A stretch of DNA of 40,359 nucleotides from JALSHZ01 sp964614535 (lineage in GTDB: Bacteria; Pseudomonadota; Gammaproteobacteria; UWMA-0217). Shown in pieces: positions 10,487 through 18,872 of this stretch. The translations under genes and the position numbers were made by a program. Under the pieces are notes generated by a model. It saw only the letters and a list, made by a program, of their open reading frames with translations, was not told the DNA's origin and did no database searches. The DNA lies in assembly GCA_964614535.1 (NCBI GenBank), contig CAZTOZ010000011.1:1-40359 (forward strand), given 5' to 3'. Numbering within the stretch: the stretch's first letter is position 1; every line of letters starts with the position of its first letter.

Positions 10487-10810
10487 GCCGGAACCAGCCT
10501 CCCTGAATCAATGGTTGTCGTCTCTGCCAAAACGCTTGCTCTACCGGCTTTGCCAAGGAGGCCGGGACGGGGAAATACCGGGCTGGTCACTACCGATGAC
10601 GAGCAGCAGAGAACCCGCGATGACCACGTCGCGTTTTGGGTCGGCGGAGTATAAAGGCCGACCAGTAGTCGGTCAATAAAAGTTATGACCAAATAGCCTG
10701 AACTTATCGTAACGAAATTCCACCCCGGATTTCGTCTCTGTTCACCGCCCCGCCACACCGTTTTCAGGCCGGCTCGCCAGCGCCGAATCACACGGCAGCG
10801 GGCACGAGGT
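10487..10810. other. Intergenic region parB-atpI holding the atp promoter
   Basis: This is a 324-bp stretch without a credible gene. It holds a strong minus-strand promoter (10648-10676) with an inverted repeat in its spacer (10658-10672). A bulged hairpin lies upstream at 10713-10734 (arms CGAAAT and ATTTCG); it has no U-run and could weakly end the parB transcript. Small ORFs here look like chance. Confidence 0.7.
10648..10676 (-). promoter_or_regulatory. Sigma70-type promoter of the atp operon
   Basis: On the minus strand the -35 box is TTGACC (10671-10676) and the -10 box TATACT (10648-10653), separated by exactly 17 bp; each box matches the consensus at five of six positions. The predicted start is near 10641. 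An inverted repeat CCGAC-N5-GTCGG lies inside the spacer at 10658-10672 and could be an operator. Confidence 0.85.
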
Positions 10811-11677
10811 TCAACGTCCGAGAATCTGCTCCAGAATGCCGTCGAGCTCGTCGAGATTGTTGTATGAAACGGTCAGCTTCCCCTGCCCCTTGGTGTTGTA
10901 CTGAATCCTCACCGGCGCCCCGAGACGGTCGGCCAGATCGTTCTCCAGCCGCACCACGTCCGGTGAACGCTCCGCCCTGGCCGGGCGCGGCTTGCCTTCA
11001 CCATCGGCCTTGAGCCTGCGAATGTAACGCTCCGTTTCACGCACCGACAAGCCCTTGGCGACGACATGGCGTGCCGCCGCCACCTGGGGTTGACCCGAGA
11101 GGGCCAGCAGGGCACGTGCATGCCCCATTTCCAGCGCCCCTTCGTCGAGCAGCGTCTTGACCGCATCCTCCAGGTCCAGCAACCGCAGCAGATTGGTGAC
11201 GGCCGTGCGGGAGCGGCCCACCGACTCGGCCGTCTGCTGGTGGGTCAGGCCGAATTCGTCGATCAAACGCTGCAACGCCTGCGATTCCTCCAGCGGATTG
11301 AGGTTCTCCCGCTGAATGTTCTCGATCAGGGCCATCGCGGCGGCGGCCTGATCGGGCACATCCTTGACGATGGCGGGAATCTCGTGCATTCCGGCCATCT
11401 GGGCGGCACGCCAGCGCCGCTCGCCGGCGATCAGCTCGTAACCATCGCCGAGCGGGCGCACGACGATCGGTTGCACCAGCCCCTGGGTACGGATCGATTC
11501 GGCCAGCTCTTCCAGGGTCTCCTGGCGAATATTGATTCTCGGTTGATACTGGCCCCGCTGGATCCTGTCCACCGGCAGCCTGGTCAGCTCCGACTCGTTG
11601 GAGCCGCGCTTTTCGTTTCGATGGGTGCTGAGCAGGGCGTCGAGACCCCGGCCCAGGCCCGCCTTCTTTCTAGCCAT
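10811..11677 (-). CDS. parB: Chromosome-partitioning protein ParB (CTP-dependent clamp)
   Basis: ParB loads at parS sites and spreads on DNA as a CTP-gated clamp for ParA-driven origin segregation. The 288-residue protein starts MARKKAGLGRGLDALL, the usual ParA-stimulating N-terminus. GERRWRAAQ, the conserved CTP-binding box, lies near residue 100, followed by ENIQRENLNPLEE. The helix-turn-helix is GLTHQQTAESVGRSRTAV, and a C-terminal dimerisation domain ends the protein. The frame is open upstream, but the ATG overlapping parA by 8 nt gives the family start. Candidate binding sites are the parS palindromes at 23140-23155 and 23191-23206. Confidence 0.97.
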   Translation of the reverse strand: MARKKAGLGRGLDALLSTHRNEKRGSNESELTRLPVDRIQRGQYQPRINIRQETLEELAESIRTQGLVQPIVVRPLGDGYELIAGERRWRAAQMAGMHEIPAIVKDVPDQAAAAMALIENIQRENLNPLEESQALQRLIDEFGLTHQQTAESVGRSRTAVTNLLRLLDLEDAVKTLLDEGALEMGHARALLALSGQPQVAAARHVVAKGLSVRETERYIRRLKADGEGKPRPARAERSPDVVRLENDLADRLGAPVRIQYNTKGQGKLTVSYNNLDELDGILEQILGR

Positions 11678-12473
11678 GGGTTTCCACTCCGGCATTGATG
11701 CTGGTGGTGCCGCTGATCCGGCGCAGCACCTCGCCGGCCAGGGCGAGGTAGGCTTTGGCGCCGGTCGAGTTGCGATCGTAATGCAGAATAGGGGTGCCGT
11801 GGCTCGGCGCCTCGGCCAGGCGGATATTGCGCGGCACGATGGTATTGAAGACCTTGTCCTCGAAATGGGATTCGAGCTGTTCGGAGACATCCCGCGCCAG
11901 ATTGTTGCGCGGATCGTACATGGTTCGCAGCAGGCCGAAGATCTCCAGCGCCGGATTCACCGAATCGCGAATCTCGGCAATGGTGTTCAACAACGCCGAC
12001 AGCCCCTCCAGCGCATAGTATTCGCACTGCATCGGGATCATGACCCCCCGGGCCGCCACCATCGCATTGACGGTGAGCATATTGAGCGATGGCGGACAGT
12101 CGATGAAGATGAAGTCGTAGCCTGCGGCAACAGGCTCCAGCGCCTTGCGGAGCTTGTATTCCCGGCCAAACATCGAGGTCAGCTTGACCTCGGCAACGGT
12201 CAGGTCGCTGTTGGCCGGCAGCAGGTCGAAATGCCATTCGTCGAGATGGGTGATCACCTCCGATGCGGTGGCATCGCCGAGCAGGACGTCACAGGTGGTC
12301 AGCTCCAGCGCATGCTTGTCGACCCCGCAGCCCATCGTGGTATTGCCTTGGGGATCCATGTCGATCAACAGCACGCGACGCTTGGTGGCAGCCAACGACG
12401 CGCTGAGATTGACGCTGGTGGTCGTCTTGCCGACGCCGCCTTTCTGGTTGGTGACTGCGAGAATCTGGGTCAT
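11670..12473 (-). CDS. parA: Chromosome-partitioning ATPase ParA (Soj)
   Basis: ParA is the nucleoid-binding ATPase that moves ParB-parS complexes after replication. The 267-residue protein starts MTQILAVTNQKGGVGKTTT, with the deviant Walker A box KGGVGKTT (Lys11 is the signature lysine). LIDMDPQGN follows, and FIFIDCPPS is the Walker B/switch region. The upstream-extended frame is spurious; this ATG overlaps the rsmG stop by 4 nt (ATGA). The length is typical of chromosomal Soj-type ParA without an N-terminal HTH, as opposed to plasmid type Ia ParA. Confidence 0.97.
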   Translation of the reverse strand: MTQILAVTNQKGGVGKTTTSVNLSASLAATKRRVLLIDMDPQGNTTMGCGVDKHALELTTCDVLLGDATASEVITHLDEWHFDLLPANSDLTVAEVKLTSMFGREYKLRKALEPVAAGYDFIFIDCPPSLNMLTVNAMVAARGVMIPMQCEYYALEGLSALLNTIAEIRDSVNPALEIFGLLRTMYDPRNNLARDVSEQLESHFEDKVFNTIVPRNIRLAEAPSHGTPILHYDRNSTGAKAYLALAGEVLRRISGTTSINAGVETHG

Positions 12474-13096
12474 GAGTTGGCCGCAATGGTGATCAAATGA
12501 CGTTCGGCGTGCAGACCGGGCACCTGCAACGGAATCACAGTGTACTCGAAATCCGTCGGCAACGCGTCCAGTTCCTCTTGCGGAACCTTCCCCTTCATGG
12601 CCAGCAGGCGACCCCCGGAGGCCAGTGCTGGCGCGGTCTGCAGCACGAATTGCTCGGTTCGGGCGAAGGCCCGGCTGATGATCACGTCGAAGCGTGGCCG
12701 CCGGCAAAAGTCGGTGGCACGGGCCTGCACCACCTCGACATTGGGCAATTCCAGCGTTCCGACCGCATGCCGCATGAAACGGACCCGTTTGGCGGCCGCG
12801 TCGAGCAACACGAAATCGATCCCGGGATGGAAGATCGCCAACGGAATGCCGGGCAGGCCGGCGCCGGCGCCGACGTCGAGCACGCGTCGGGCCGGGGGCA
12901 GGTGGGGGGAGACCGACAGACTGTCGAGCAGATGATGGCTCACCATCCGCGCCGGCTCGGTGATCGCGGTGAGGTTGTCGACCCGGTTCCAGCGGGCGAT
13001 CAGATCGATGTAGCCAAGCGCCTGCGCCAACTGCGCCGGCCGCCAGGGCAGGGCGAGGCTGTCGAGACCGGCGGCCAGTTCCTCGTGTACCGTCAC
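12470..13096 (-). CDS. rsmG: 16S rRNA (guanine-527-N7)-methyltransferase
   Basis: RsmG methylates G527 of 16S rRNA; loss gives low-level streptomycin resistance in several bacteria. The 208-residue protein carries the SAM-binding motif LDVGAGAGLPGIPLAI (about 73-88) and an N-terminal NLTAI element. The start is GTG at 13096, 2 nt after the mnmG stop; no in-frame ATG lies near the expected N-terminus. It is translationally coupled to mnmG upstream and to parA downstream in the classical gidA-gidB-parA-parB order. Confidence 0.96.
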   Translation of the reverse strand: MTVHEELAAGLDSLALPWRPAQLAQALGYIDLIARWNRVDNLTAITEPARMVSHHLLDSLSVSPHLPPARRVLDVGAGAGLPGIPLAIFHPGIDFVLLDAAAKRVRFMRHAVGTLELPNVEVVQARATDFCRRPRFDVIISRAFARTEQFVLQTAPALASGGRLLAMKGKVPQEELDALPTDFEYTVIPLQVPGLHAERHLITIAANS

Positions 13097-13098
13097 GA

Positions 13099-14991
13099 TC
13101 AGGCGGTCTTCCTGCGCGCCGCCGCGGTCTTCTTCAGATGCACCATCAGCAGCGACAGCGCCGCCGGGGTCACGCCCGGGATCCTTCCCGCCTGTCCGAT
13201 GGTCGAAGGGCGATGCTCGGCCAGCTTCTGTCGTACCTCATGGGAGAGGCCGGCCACCTGATCATAGTCGATGTCATCGGGCAGGGCGGTCTCCTCGTGG
13301 CGACGGACTTTCTCGATCTCCTCCTGCTGACGGGCGATATAGCCGGCATACTTGACCTGGATCTCCACCTGTTCGGCCACCACCTCGTCGCTGACGCCGG
13401 GTCCGGCCACCGCCAGCGCCATCAGGTCCCGGTAGGTCATGTCCGGCCGCCGCAACAGCGCCTCGAGACGATGCTCGCGTGACGGCACGCCGCCGGGCAG
13501 GGCGGCCGCCTCCGCCTCGCTCAAATGGCCGGGATGGATCCAGGTGTCCCGCAGCCGCGCCAACTCCCGTTCGACGGCCTCGCGCTTGCGGTTGAACAGC
13601 GCCCAGTGGTCGTCGTCCACCAGACCGAGGCGGCGGCCGGTCTCGGTCAACCGCAGGTCGGCGTTGTCCTCGCGCAGCAGCAGCCGGTGCTCGGCGCGGC
13701 TGGTGAACATCCGGTACGGCTCCAGCGTCCCCTGGGTGATCAGATCGTCCACCATGACGCCGATATAGGCCTCGTCGCGGCGGGGGGACCACGGCGCCTG
13801 CCCACGCGCGGTCGATGCGGCATTGACACCGGCCAGCAACCCCTGGGCCGCCGCCTCCTCGTAGCCGGTGGTGCCGTTGATCTGGCCGGCGAAGTAGAGT
13901 CCCTCGACGAAACGCGTCTCCAGCGTCGGCTTCAGATCCCGTGGATCGAAGAAGTCGTATTCGATGGCATAGCCGGGGCGGGTGATGAAGGCGTTTTCGA
14001 AGCCCTCGATGGAACGCACGAAGTCGTACTGGACATCGAAGGGCAGGGAGGTGGAGATGCCGTTGGGATAGACCTCGTTCGAGGTCAGCCCCTCCGGCTC
14101 GATGAAGATCTGATGGCTCTCCTTGCCGGCGAACCGGACGATCTTGTCCTCGATCGACGGACAGTAGCGCGGCCCGACCCCCTCGATAACGCCGCTGTAC
14201 ATCGGCGAACGGTCCAGGCCATCCCTGATCAGCGCATGGGTTCGGGCATTGGTGTGGGTGATATGACAGACCATCTGCTCGGGGTGATCGTCGCGACTGC
14301 CGCGCAACGAGAACACCGGCCTCGGCTCATCGCCCGGCTGGGTGGCGAGCACGGAGAAGTCGATGGATCGGCGATCGATCCGCGGTGGCGTGCCGGTTTT
14401 GAGCCGGCCGACGCGAAACGGCAGCTCTCGCAACCGCCGGGCCAGCGCGATCGCCGGTGGATCACCGGCGCGGCCACCACGGTGCCGACTCTCGCCGATA
14501 TGGATCAGGCCGTCGAGAAACGTGCCGACGGTCAGCACGACGGCGCGCGCGGTGAAGTCCAGCCCCATCTGGGTGCGCACGCCGGCCACGCGGTCACCAT
14601 CCATCAGCAGATCATCGACCGCCTGCTGGAACAGTCTGAGATTGGGTTGGTTCTCGACGAAGCCACGGATTGCCGCCTTGTAGAGCACACGGTCGGCCTG
14701 GGCGCGGGTGGCTCGCACCGCCGGCCCCTTGCGACGATTGAGGATACGAAAGTGGATGCCGGCCTTGTCGGCCGCCCGTGCCATGACGCCACCGAGGGCG
14801 TCGATCTCCTTGACCAGATGCCCCTTGCCGATGCCGCCGATGGCCGGGTTGCAACTCATCTGGCCGATGGTCTCGATGTTGTGCGTCAGCAGCAGCGTCC
14901 GGGCACCGGTGCGGGCGCTGGCGAGCGCCGCCTCGACACCGGCATGGCCGCCACCAACGACAATGACATCAAAGCTCTCGGGGTATTTCAT
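13099..14991 (-). CDS. mnmG: tRNA uridine-34 5-carboxymethylaminomethyl modification enzyme, FAD subunit
   Basis: MnmG with MnmE adds the cmnm5 group to the wobble uridine of several tRNAs, using FAD, NADH and methylene-THF. The 630-residue protein begins MKYPESFDVIVVGGGHAG, with the FAD dinucleotide fold GGGHAG. CNPAIGGIGKGH is the conserved active-region motif, and CPSIEDKIVRF lies further on. I chose the ATG at 14991, which aligns with the E. coli start, over a GTG one codon upstream. Its partner mnmE is directly upstream. Confidence 0.97.
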   Translation of the reverse strand: MKYPESFDVIVVGGGHAGVEAALASARTGARTLLLTHNIETIGQMSCNPAIGGIGKGHLVKEIDALGGVMARAADKAGIHFRILNRRKGPAVRATRAQADRVLYKAAIRGFVENQPNLRLFQQAVDDLLMDGDRVAGVRTQMGLDFTARAVVLTVGTFLDGLIHIGESRHRGGRAGDPPAIALARRLRELPFRVGRLKTGTPPRIDRRSIDFSVLATQPGDEPRPVFSLRGSRDDHPEQMVCHITHTNARTHALIRDGLDRSPMYSGVIEGVGPRYCPSIEDKIVRFAGKESHQIFIEPEGLTSNEVYPNGISTSLPFDVQYDFVRSIEGFENAFITRPGYAIEYDFFDPRDLKPTLETRFVEGLYFAGQINGTTGYEEAAAQGLLAGVNAASTARGQAPWSPRRDEAYIGVMVDDLITQGTLEPYRMFTSRAEHRLLLREDNADLRLTETGRRLGLVDDDHWALFNRKREAVERELARLRDTWIHPGHLSEAEAAALPGGVPSREHRLEALLRRPDMTYRDLMALAVAGPGVSDEVVAEQVEIQVKYAGYIARQQEEIEKVRRHEETALPDDIDYDQVAGLSHEVRQKLAEHRPSTIGQAGRIPGVTPAALSLLMVHLKKTAAARRKTA

Positions 14992-15054
14992 CACAACCGG
15001 ACAACGCAGGAGGAACCGCCCCTTTTAGCGCGTTTGTCGATGCAATACAACCGC

Positions 15055-16401
15055 TTACTTGCCGATGCAGAACGAGGAGAAGATCTCCCCGAGCAGATCG
15101 TCCGGGGTGAAACGGCCGGTGATGGTGCCAAGGTGCTCCTGGGCAATGCGCAGCTCCTCGGCCAGTAGTTCGCCGGCCCGGAACGTCACCAGCTGGGTGC
15201 GGGCACGCGCCAGCGCATCGAGGGTCTGCTCCAGCGCCAGCAAATGGCGGCGGCGGGCAGTGAACACCCCCTCGGTACCGGCTTCGAAGCCCACGGCCGC
15301 CTGCAGCCGCCGACGCAAGGCGTCGATGCCGGTGCCCCGCTTGGCCGAGACGTAGAGAGCACCATCGAACTCGCCCGGCAGGTGGCCGCTACGATCGATC
15401 TTGTTGTGGACCCGGATCACCGGCAGGCGCTCGGGAAGTTGGTCGAGGATGGCCTGGTCGGCCGCGGTAAAGCCGGTTTCGTCATCGATCAGCAGCAGGA
15501 CCAGATCGGCATTCCCGATCGCTGACCAGGCGCGGCGCACCCCCTCCCGTTCCACCGGATCGTCGCTGTCGCGCAGGCCAGCGGTATCGACCACATGCAG
15601 CGGCATGCCATCGAGCTGGATCTGCTCGCGCAGCACATCCCGGGTGGTACCGGCGATATCGGTGACGATCGCGGCCTCCCGCCCGGCCAGCCGATTGAGC
15701 AGGCTGGACTTGCCCGCGTTGGGCTGGCCGGCGATCACCAGGTGCAGGCCCTCGCGCAACAGGCTGCCCTGACCCGCCTTGCGGAAGATCTCCCGCAGGG
15801 TATCGCGCAGCGCGTCGAGCCGGCCCAGCACTTCGTCTCCTTCGAGAAAGTCGATCTCCTCCTCGGGAAAGTCGAGCGCCGCTTCGACGTAGGTCCGCAA
15901 CTCGATCAGCTCCCGCAGCACCGTATCGACGGCTTCGGAGAACGCCCCCTGGAGGGATCGCAGCGCGGAGCGGGCGGCCTGCTCTGAGCCGGCGTCGATC
16001 AGGTCGGCGATCGCCTCGGCCTGGGCCAGATCCAGCTTGTCGTTGAGAAAGGCGCGCTCGGAGAACTCGCCGGGACGGGCAGGGCGCGCCCCCAGCGCCA
16101 GACAGCGGGACAACAGCATGTCCATCAGCACCGGGCCGCCATGTCCGTGCAGTTCCAACACGTCCTCTCCGGTGAACGAGTGGGGGCCGGGAAAGAACAG
16201 GGCGATGCCCTGGTCCAGCGGCTGGCCATCGGCGTCGAGAAAGGGCTGATAGCTGGCGTGGCGCGGTGGCGGGCAGCGGCCGAGTACCGCCTCGGCGATG
16301 CGACGTGCGGCCGGCCCCGATACCCGAACGATGCCGACGCCGCCACGACCGACCGGCGTGGCCAGCGCGGCGATGGTGTCGATCGGCGCGGCGGTGGTCA
16401 C
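15055..16401 (-). CDS. mnmE: tRNA modification GTPase MnmE (TrmE)
   Basis: MnmE is the GTPase partner of MnmG. From the GTG at 16401 it encodes 448 residues (E. coli 454). The N-terminal folate-binding domain begins TPVGRGGVGIVRVSGP, a helical domain follows, and the inserted G domain has G1 GQPNAGKSS, G3 DTAGLR and G4 NKID. The C-terminus is FCIGK, which provides the Cys of the family signature. There is no ATG in frame near the start. The GTG overlaps the yidC TGA by 4 nt (GTGA) and gives the family N-terminus, so I prefer it to the longer open frame. Confidence 0.96.
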   Translation of the reverse strand: MTTAAPIDTIAALATPVGRGGVGIVRVSGPAARRIAEAVLGRCPPPRHASYQPFLDADGQPLDQGIALFFPGPHSFTGEDVLELHGHGGPVLMDMLLSRCLALGARPARPGEFSERAFLNDKLDLAQAEAIADLIDAGSEQAARSALRSLQGAFSEAVDTVLRELIELRTYVEAALDFPEEEIDFLEGDEVLGRLDALRDTLREIFRKAGQGSLLREGLHLVIAGQPNAGKSSLLNRLAGREAAIVTDIAGTTRDVLREQIQLDGMPLHVVDTAGLRDSDDPVEREGVRRAWSAIGNADLVLLLIDDETGFTAADQAILDQLPERLPVIRVHNKIDRSGHLPGEFDGALYVSAKRGTGIDALRRRLQAAVGFEAGTEGVFTARRRHLLALEQTLDALARARTQLVTFRAGELLAEELRIAQEHLGTITGRFTPDDLLGEIFSSFCIGK

Positions 16402-18083
16402 GTCCTGGCTTTTTCCGCCTCCTGCTCGATCTGACGGGTGATATACCACTGCTGCGCAATCGACAGGATGTTGTTGACCACCCAGTAGAGCACCAGCCCC
16501 GACGGGAAGAAGGCAAAGAAGAAGGTGAAAACGATCGGCATCGTCATCATCACCTTCTGCATCATCGGATCGGGCTGCGGCGGATTCAGCCGGTTCTGCA
16601 AGAACATGCTGGCGCCCATCAGCAGCGGCAGGATGTAGTAGGGATCCTTCAGCGACAGATCCTTGATCCACAGTATCCACGGCGCCTGGCGCAGCTCCAC
16701 GCTCTCCTGCAACACCCAGAACAGGGCGATGAAGACCGGAATCTGGATCAGAATCGGCAGGCAGCCACCAAGCGGATTGATCTTCTCGGTCTTGTAGAGC
16801 TCCATCATCGCCTGCTGCTGGCGCGCCTTGTCGTCAGCGTAGCGCTCCTTGATCGCCTGCAGCTTCGGAGCAACCTGCTTCATCTTCGCCATCGAGCGGT
16901 AGCTGGTGGCCGAGAGCTTGAAGAAGGCCAGCTTGATCAGCAATGTCAGCAGGATGATGGCCCAACCCCAGTTGCCGACCACGGCATGGATCTTGTCCAG
17001 CATCCAGAACAACGGTTTGGCGAAGATCGTGAAGATGCCGTAGTCCGAGGTGAGCTCGAGACCAGGGTAGAGCTTGGCCAGCGCCTTCTGCAGCTTCGGG
17101 CCGACATAGACGCGTCCGCCCACGGTGGCGCTCTGTCCCGCCGGCACCGTGATTCGGGGTGTCTGCATGCCGATCAGATAGGCCGGTACATTGCCCTCGC
17201 GGACCACCTTGGAATAGAGACGGTTCTCCGTCTCGCTGCTGTGGGGCAGCCAGGCGGAGATGAAGTAGTGCTGCAGGACCGCCACCCAGCCGCTTTTCAC
17301 GGTCAGATCGAGCGGCTCCTCCTCCATGTCTTCGAACGGCAGCTTGTGGTAAGCCTCGCCGTCGTAGTAGGCGGCGCCGTTGTACGAACGCGCGCCGAAC
17401 ATCCCTTTCTGCACCTCGGCGGGGCCATGACGCAGTTGCATATAGGCCACGGTGGCGAGATCGGCCGCTGACTGGTTGTCGATCTCATAGTCCACGTCGA
17501 CATAGAACTGGCCGCGGGTGAAGGTATAGGTCTTGGTTACGCGGACGCCATCCGCACCAACCCAGGTCAGCGGCACGACCAGCTCGTCACTGCCGTCGGC
17601 CAGGCGGTAGCTGGTCTGCGGCGCGACGAACCGGGCGTGGTGGGTCGGCGCCCGATCGCGATGGTTGGCGAGCAGGCCCGACTGGGCGACATACGGGGGC
17701 GGCTCGGCATGGAGCAGCTGGAACGGCTCGTCCTTGCGCTCGAGGCTGACCGGATAGGTGGGCAGTCTGACGTCGACGATGTCGCCACCACGGCTACTGA
17801 TCTTCAGATCAAGGACGTCGGTTACGACGTGGATGGTGGCGGCCGGCGCCGAGCCGGCTTCCGGCTGCGCCGTCACCACCTGCCCGGTACTCTCCGGGGC
17901 GGAGGTGGCGGCTGGGATATCGGTGCCACCCTCGGCAATGCCGGCGGTCGTCTCCGTCGTGCTCGCCTGCGGAACCGGCTGTTGGGCCGGTGGTGGCGGC
18001 GCATGATCCTGCATCCAGGCCTGCCAGATCATGAAGCCCAGAAAGGCGAGGGTGATGAGAAGTAGAGAGCGTTGACTTTCCAT
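16398..18083 (-). CDS. yidC: Membrane protein insertase YidC
   Basis: YidC inserts and folds inner-membrane proteins, alone or with SecYEG; subunit c of the ATP synthase is a known client. The 561-residue protein starts MESQRSLLLITLAFLGFMIW (first membrane helix). It has a large periplasmic beta domain (about 60-340) and a C-terminal core of five helices including ISIAQQWYITRQIEQEA near the end. The ATG at 18083 is preferred over one 12 codons upstream. Only 66 nt separate it from rnpA, leaving no room for the yidD gene usually found there. Confidence 0.97.
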   Translation of the reverse strand: MESQRSLLLITLAFLGFMIWQAWMQDHAPPPPAQQPVPQASTTETTAGIAEGGTDIPAATSAPESTGQVVTAQPEAGSAPAATIHVVTDVLDLKISSRGGDIVDVRLPTYPVSLERKDEPFQLLHAEPPPYVAQSGLLANHRDRAPTHHARFVAPQTSYRLADGSDELVVPLTWVGADGVRVTKTYTFTRGQFYVDVDYEIDNQSAADLATVAYMQLRHGPAEVQKGMFGARSYNGAAYYDGEAYHKLPFEDMEEEPLDLTVKSGWVAVLQHYFISAWLPHSSETENRLYSKVVREGNVPAYLIGMQTPRITVPAGQSATVGGRVYVGPKLQKALAKLYPGLELTSDYGIFTIFAKPLFWMLDKIHAVVGNWGWAIILLTLLIKLAFFKLSATSYRSMAKMKQVAPKLQAIKERYADDKARQQQAMMELYKTEKINPLGGCLPILIQIPVFIALFWVLQESVELRQAPWILWIKDLSLKDPYYILPLLMGASMFLQNRLNPPQPDPMMQKVMMTMPIVFTFFFAFFPSGLVLYWVVNNILSIAQQWYITRQIEQEAEKART

Positions 18084-18149
18084 GGGCGTGATTTCGGAAG
18101 TGATAAAGCCGGATGGCAACGGCGATGGATTGCTGACCGGTCCGGCCGG

Positions 18150-18533
18150 TCAGGCGCTGCGCCGGGCTTCTACCGGGTAGGCGCGCTGGATTCGTCGCCA
18201 CTGTCTGTCCAGATCCCGTGCCAGCTGCTGGCGATCGATCCGGCGGGCGGGGCGCGCAATGACGACCAGATCGACCGGCGGCAGTTCCTGGCGAATCCGC
18301 CGAAACGACTCGCGAACGATCCGCTTCATCAGGTTGCGATCGACGCTGCGCCGGATCTTCTTCTTGCCGATGACGAGCCCGAGGCGTGCATGCCCCAGGT
18401 CGTTGGGACGGGCAAGAATCGTCGACGTCGCGGCACCGAAGGGCTTGGCCTCGTCGAAGACCCGGCTGAACTCCGCAGCGCGCAGCAGCCGCGCGCTGCG
18501 CGGAAAGCCCGTCTGTGCGTTACGATCAGGCAG
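18150..18533 (-). CDS. rnpA: Ribonuclease P protein component, with a non-canonical start
   Basis: RnpA is the protein cofactor of RNase P, which matures tRNA 5' ends. The reading frame is unmistakable: FPRSARLLRAAEFSRVF at the N-terminus, LGLVIGKKKIRRSVDRN and the RNR-type helix LMKRIVRESFR (about 68-78). No ATG, GTG or TTG lies in this frame between an upstream TGA (at the rpmH start codon) and the conserved core. The only NUG codon is CTG at 18533, which would give 127 residues and an 8-nt overlap with the rpmH stop; AAGGGA lies 13 nt upstream of it. The first internal ATG would delete about half the protein. Identity is certain, the start is not. Confidence 0.88.
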   Translation of the reverse strand: MPDRNAQTGFPRSARLLRAAEFSRVFDEAKPFGAATSTILARPNDLGHARLGLVIGKKKIRRSVDRNLMKRIVRESFRRIRQELPPVDLVVIARPARRIDRQQLARDLDRQWRRIQRAYPVEARRSA

Positions 18534-18660
18534 AGAGCCGGGCTCGTCCCTTGGCGCGACGGGCTCGCAACACCCGGCGTCCGCCGACGGTGCGCATCCG
18601 CGCCCGAAATCCGTGAGTGCGCTTGCGACGAATGTTGCTGGGCTGAAATGTTCTTTTCAT
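18526..18660 (-). CDS. rpmH: 50S ribosomal protein L34
   Basis: L34 is a small basic ribosomal protein. The 44-residue sequence begins MKRTFQPSNIRRKRTHGFRA and contains RMRTVGGRRVLRARRAKGR, the family pattern with no gaps; the length is typical. It is the first gene of the left-arm cluster and divergent from dnaA. The promoter at 18748-18776 reads into it. Its stop codon overlaps the likely rnpA start, so the two should be translationally coupled. Confidence 0.98.
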   Translation of the reverse strand: MKRTFQPSNIRRKRTHGFRARMRTVGGRRVLRARRAKGRARLSA

Positions 18661-18747
18661 AGCTTCGATACCTGGGCCTTGAATCATGATCCTGTAGCCG
18701 ACGCCGGCGTTCGGGTCCGACCCGAAACCGCCGTGACAGGGCGCGCG

Positions 18748-18776
18748 AGACTACCGACTGCACCGGAGCTTGTCAA
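18748..18776 (-). promoter_or_regulatory. Promoter of rpmH-rnpA-yidC cluster
   Basis: On the minus strand there is a perfect -35 box TTGACA (18771-18776), a 17-bp spacer and -10 TAGTCT (18748-18753, three of six matches). The predicted start is near 18741, about 80 nt before rpmH. It sits back to back with the dnaA promoter, 22 bp apart between -35 boxes. Confidence 0.75.
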
Positions 18777-18798
18777 TTGGTGGGCTTCTGGCATTTCG

Positions 18799-18827
18799 TT
18801 CACATGCACTGCGCCGTAGTTTATCAT
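18799..18827 (+). promoter_or_regulatory. Promoter of dnaA
   Basis: The -35 box TTCACA (18799-18804), a 17-bp spacer and -10 TATCAT (18822-18827) each match the consensus at five of six positions. The predicted start near 18834 gives a leader of about 39 nt. I see no DnaA box in 18661-18872, so DnaA autoregulation through a consensus box here is not evident. Confidence 0.75.
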
Positions 18828-18872
18828 CTGTCGGCTCCCCCACAACAAAACCGGCCCGTCTCCTTCTTTGCG

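Noticed and set aside
15055..16680. mnmE as a 541-residue protein
   Set aside because: The first 93 residues are yidC read out of frame; the GTG overlapping the yidC stop gives the family length.
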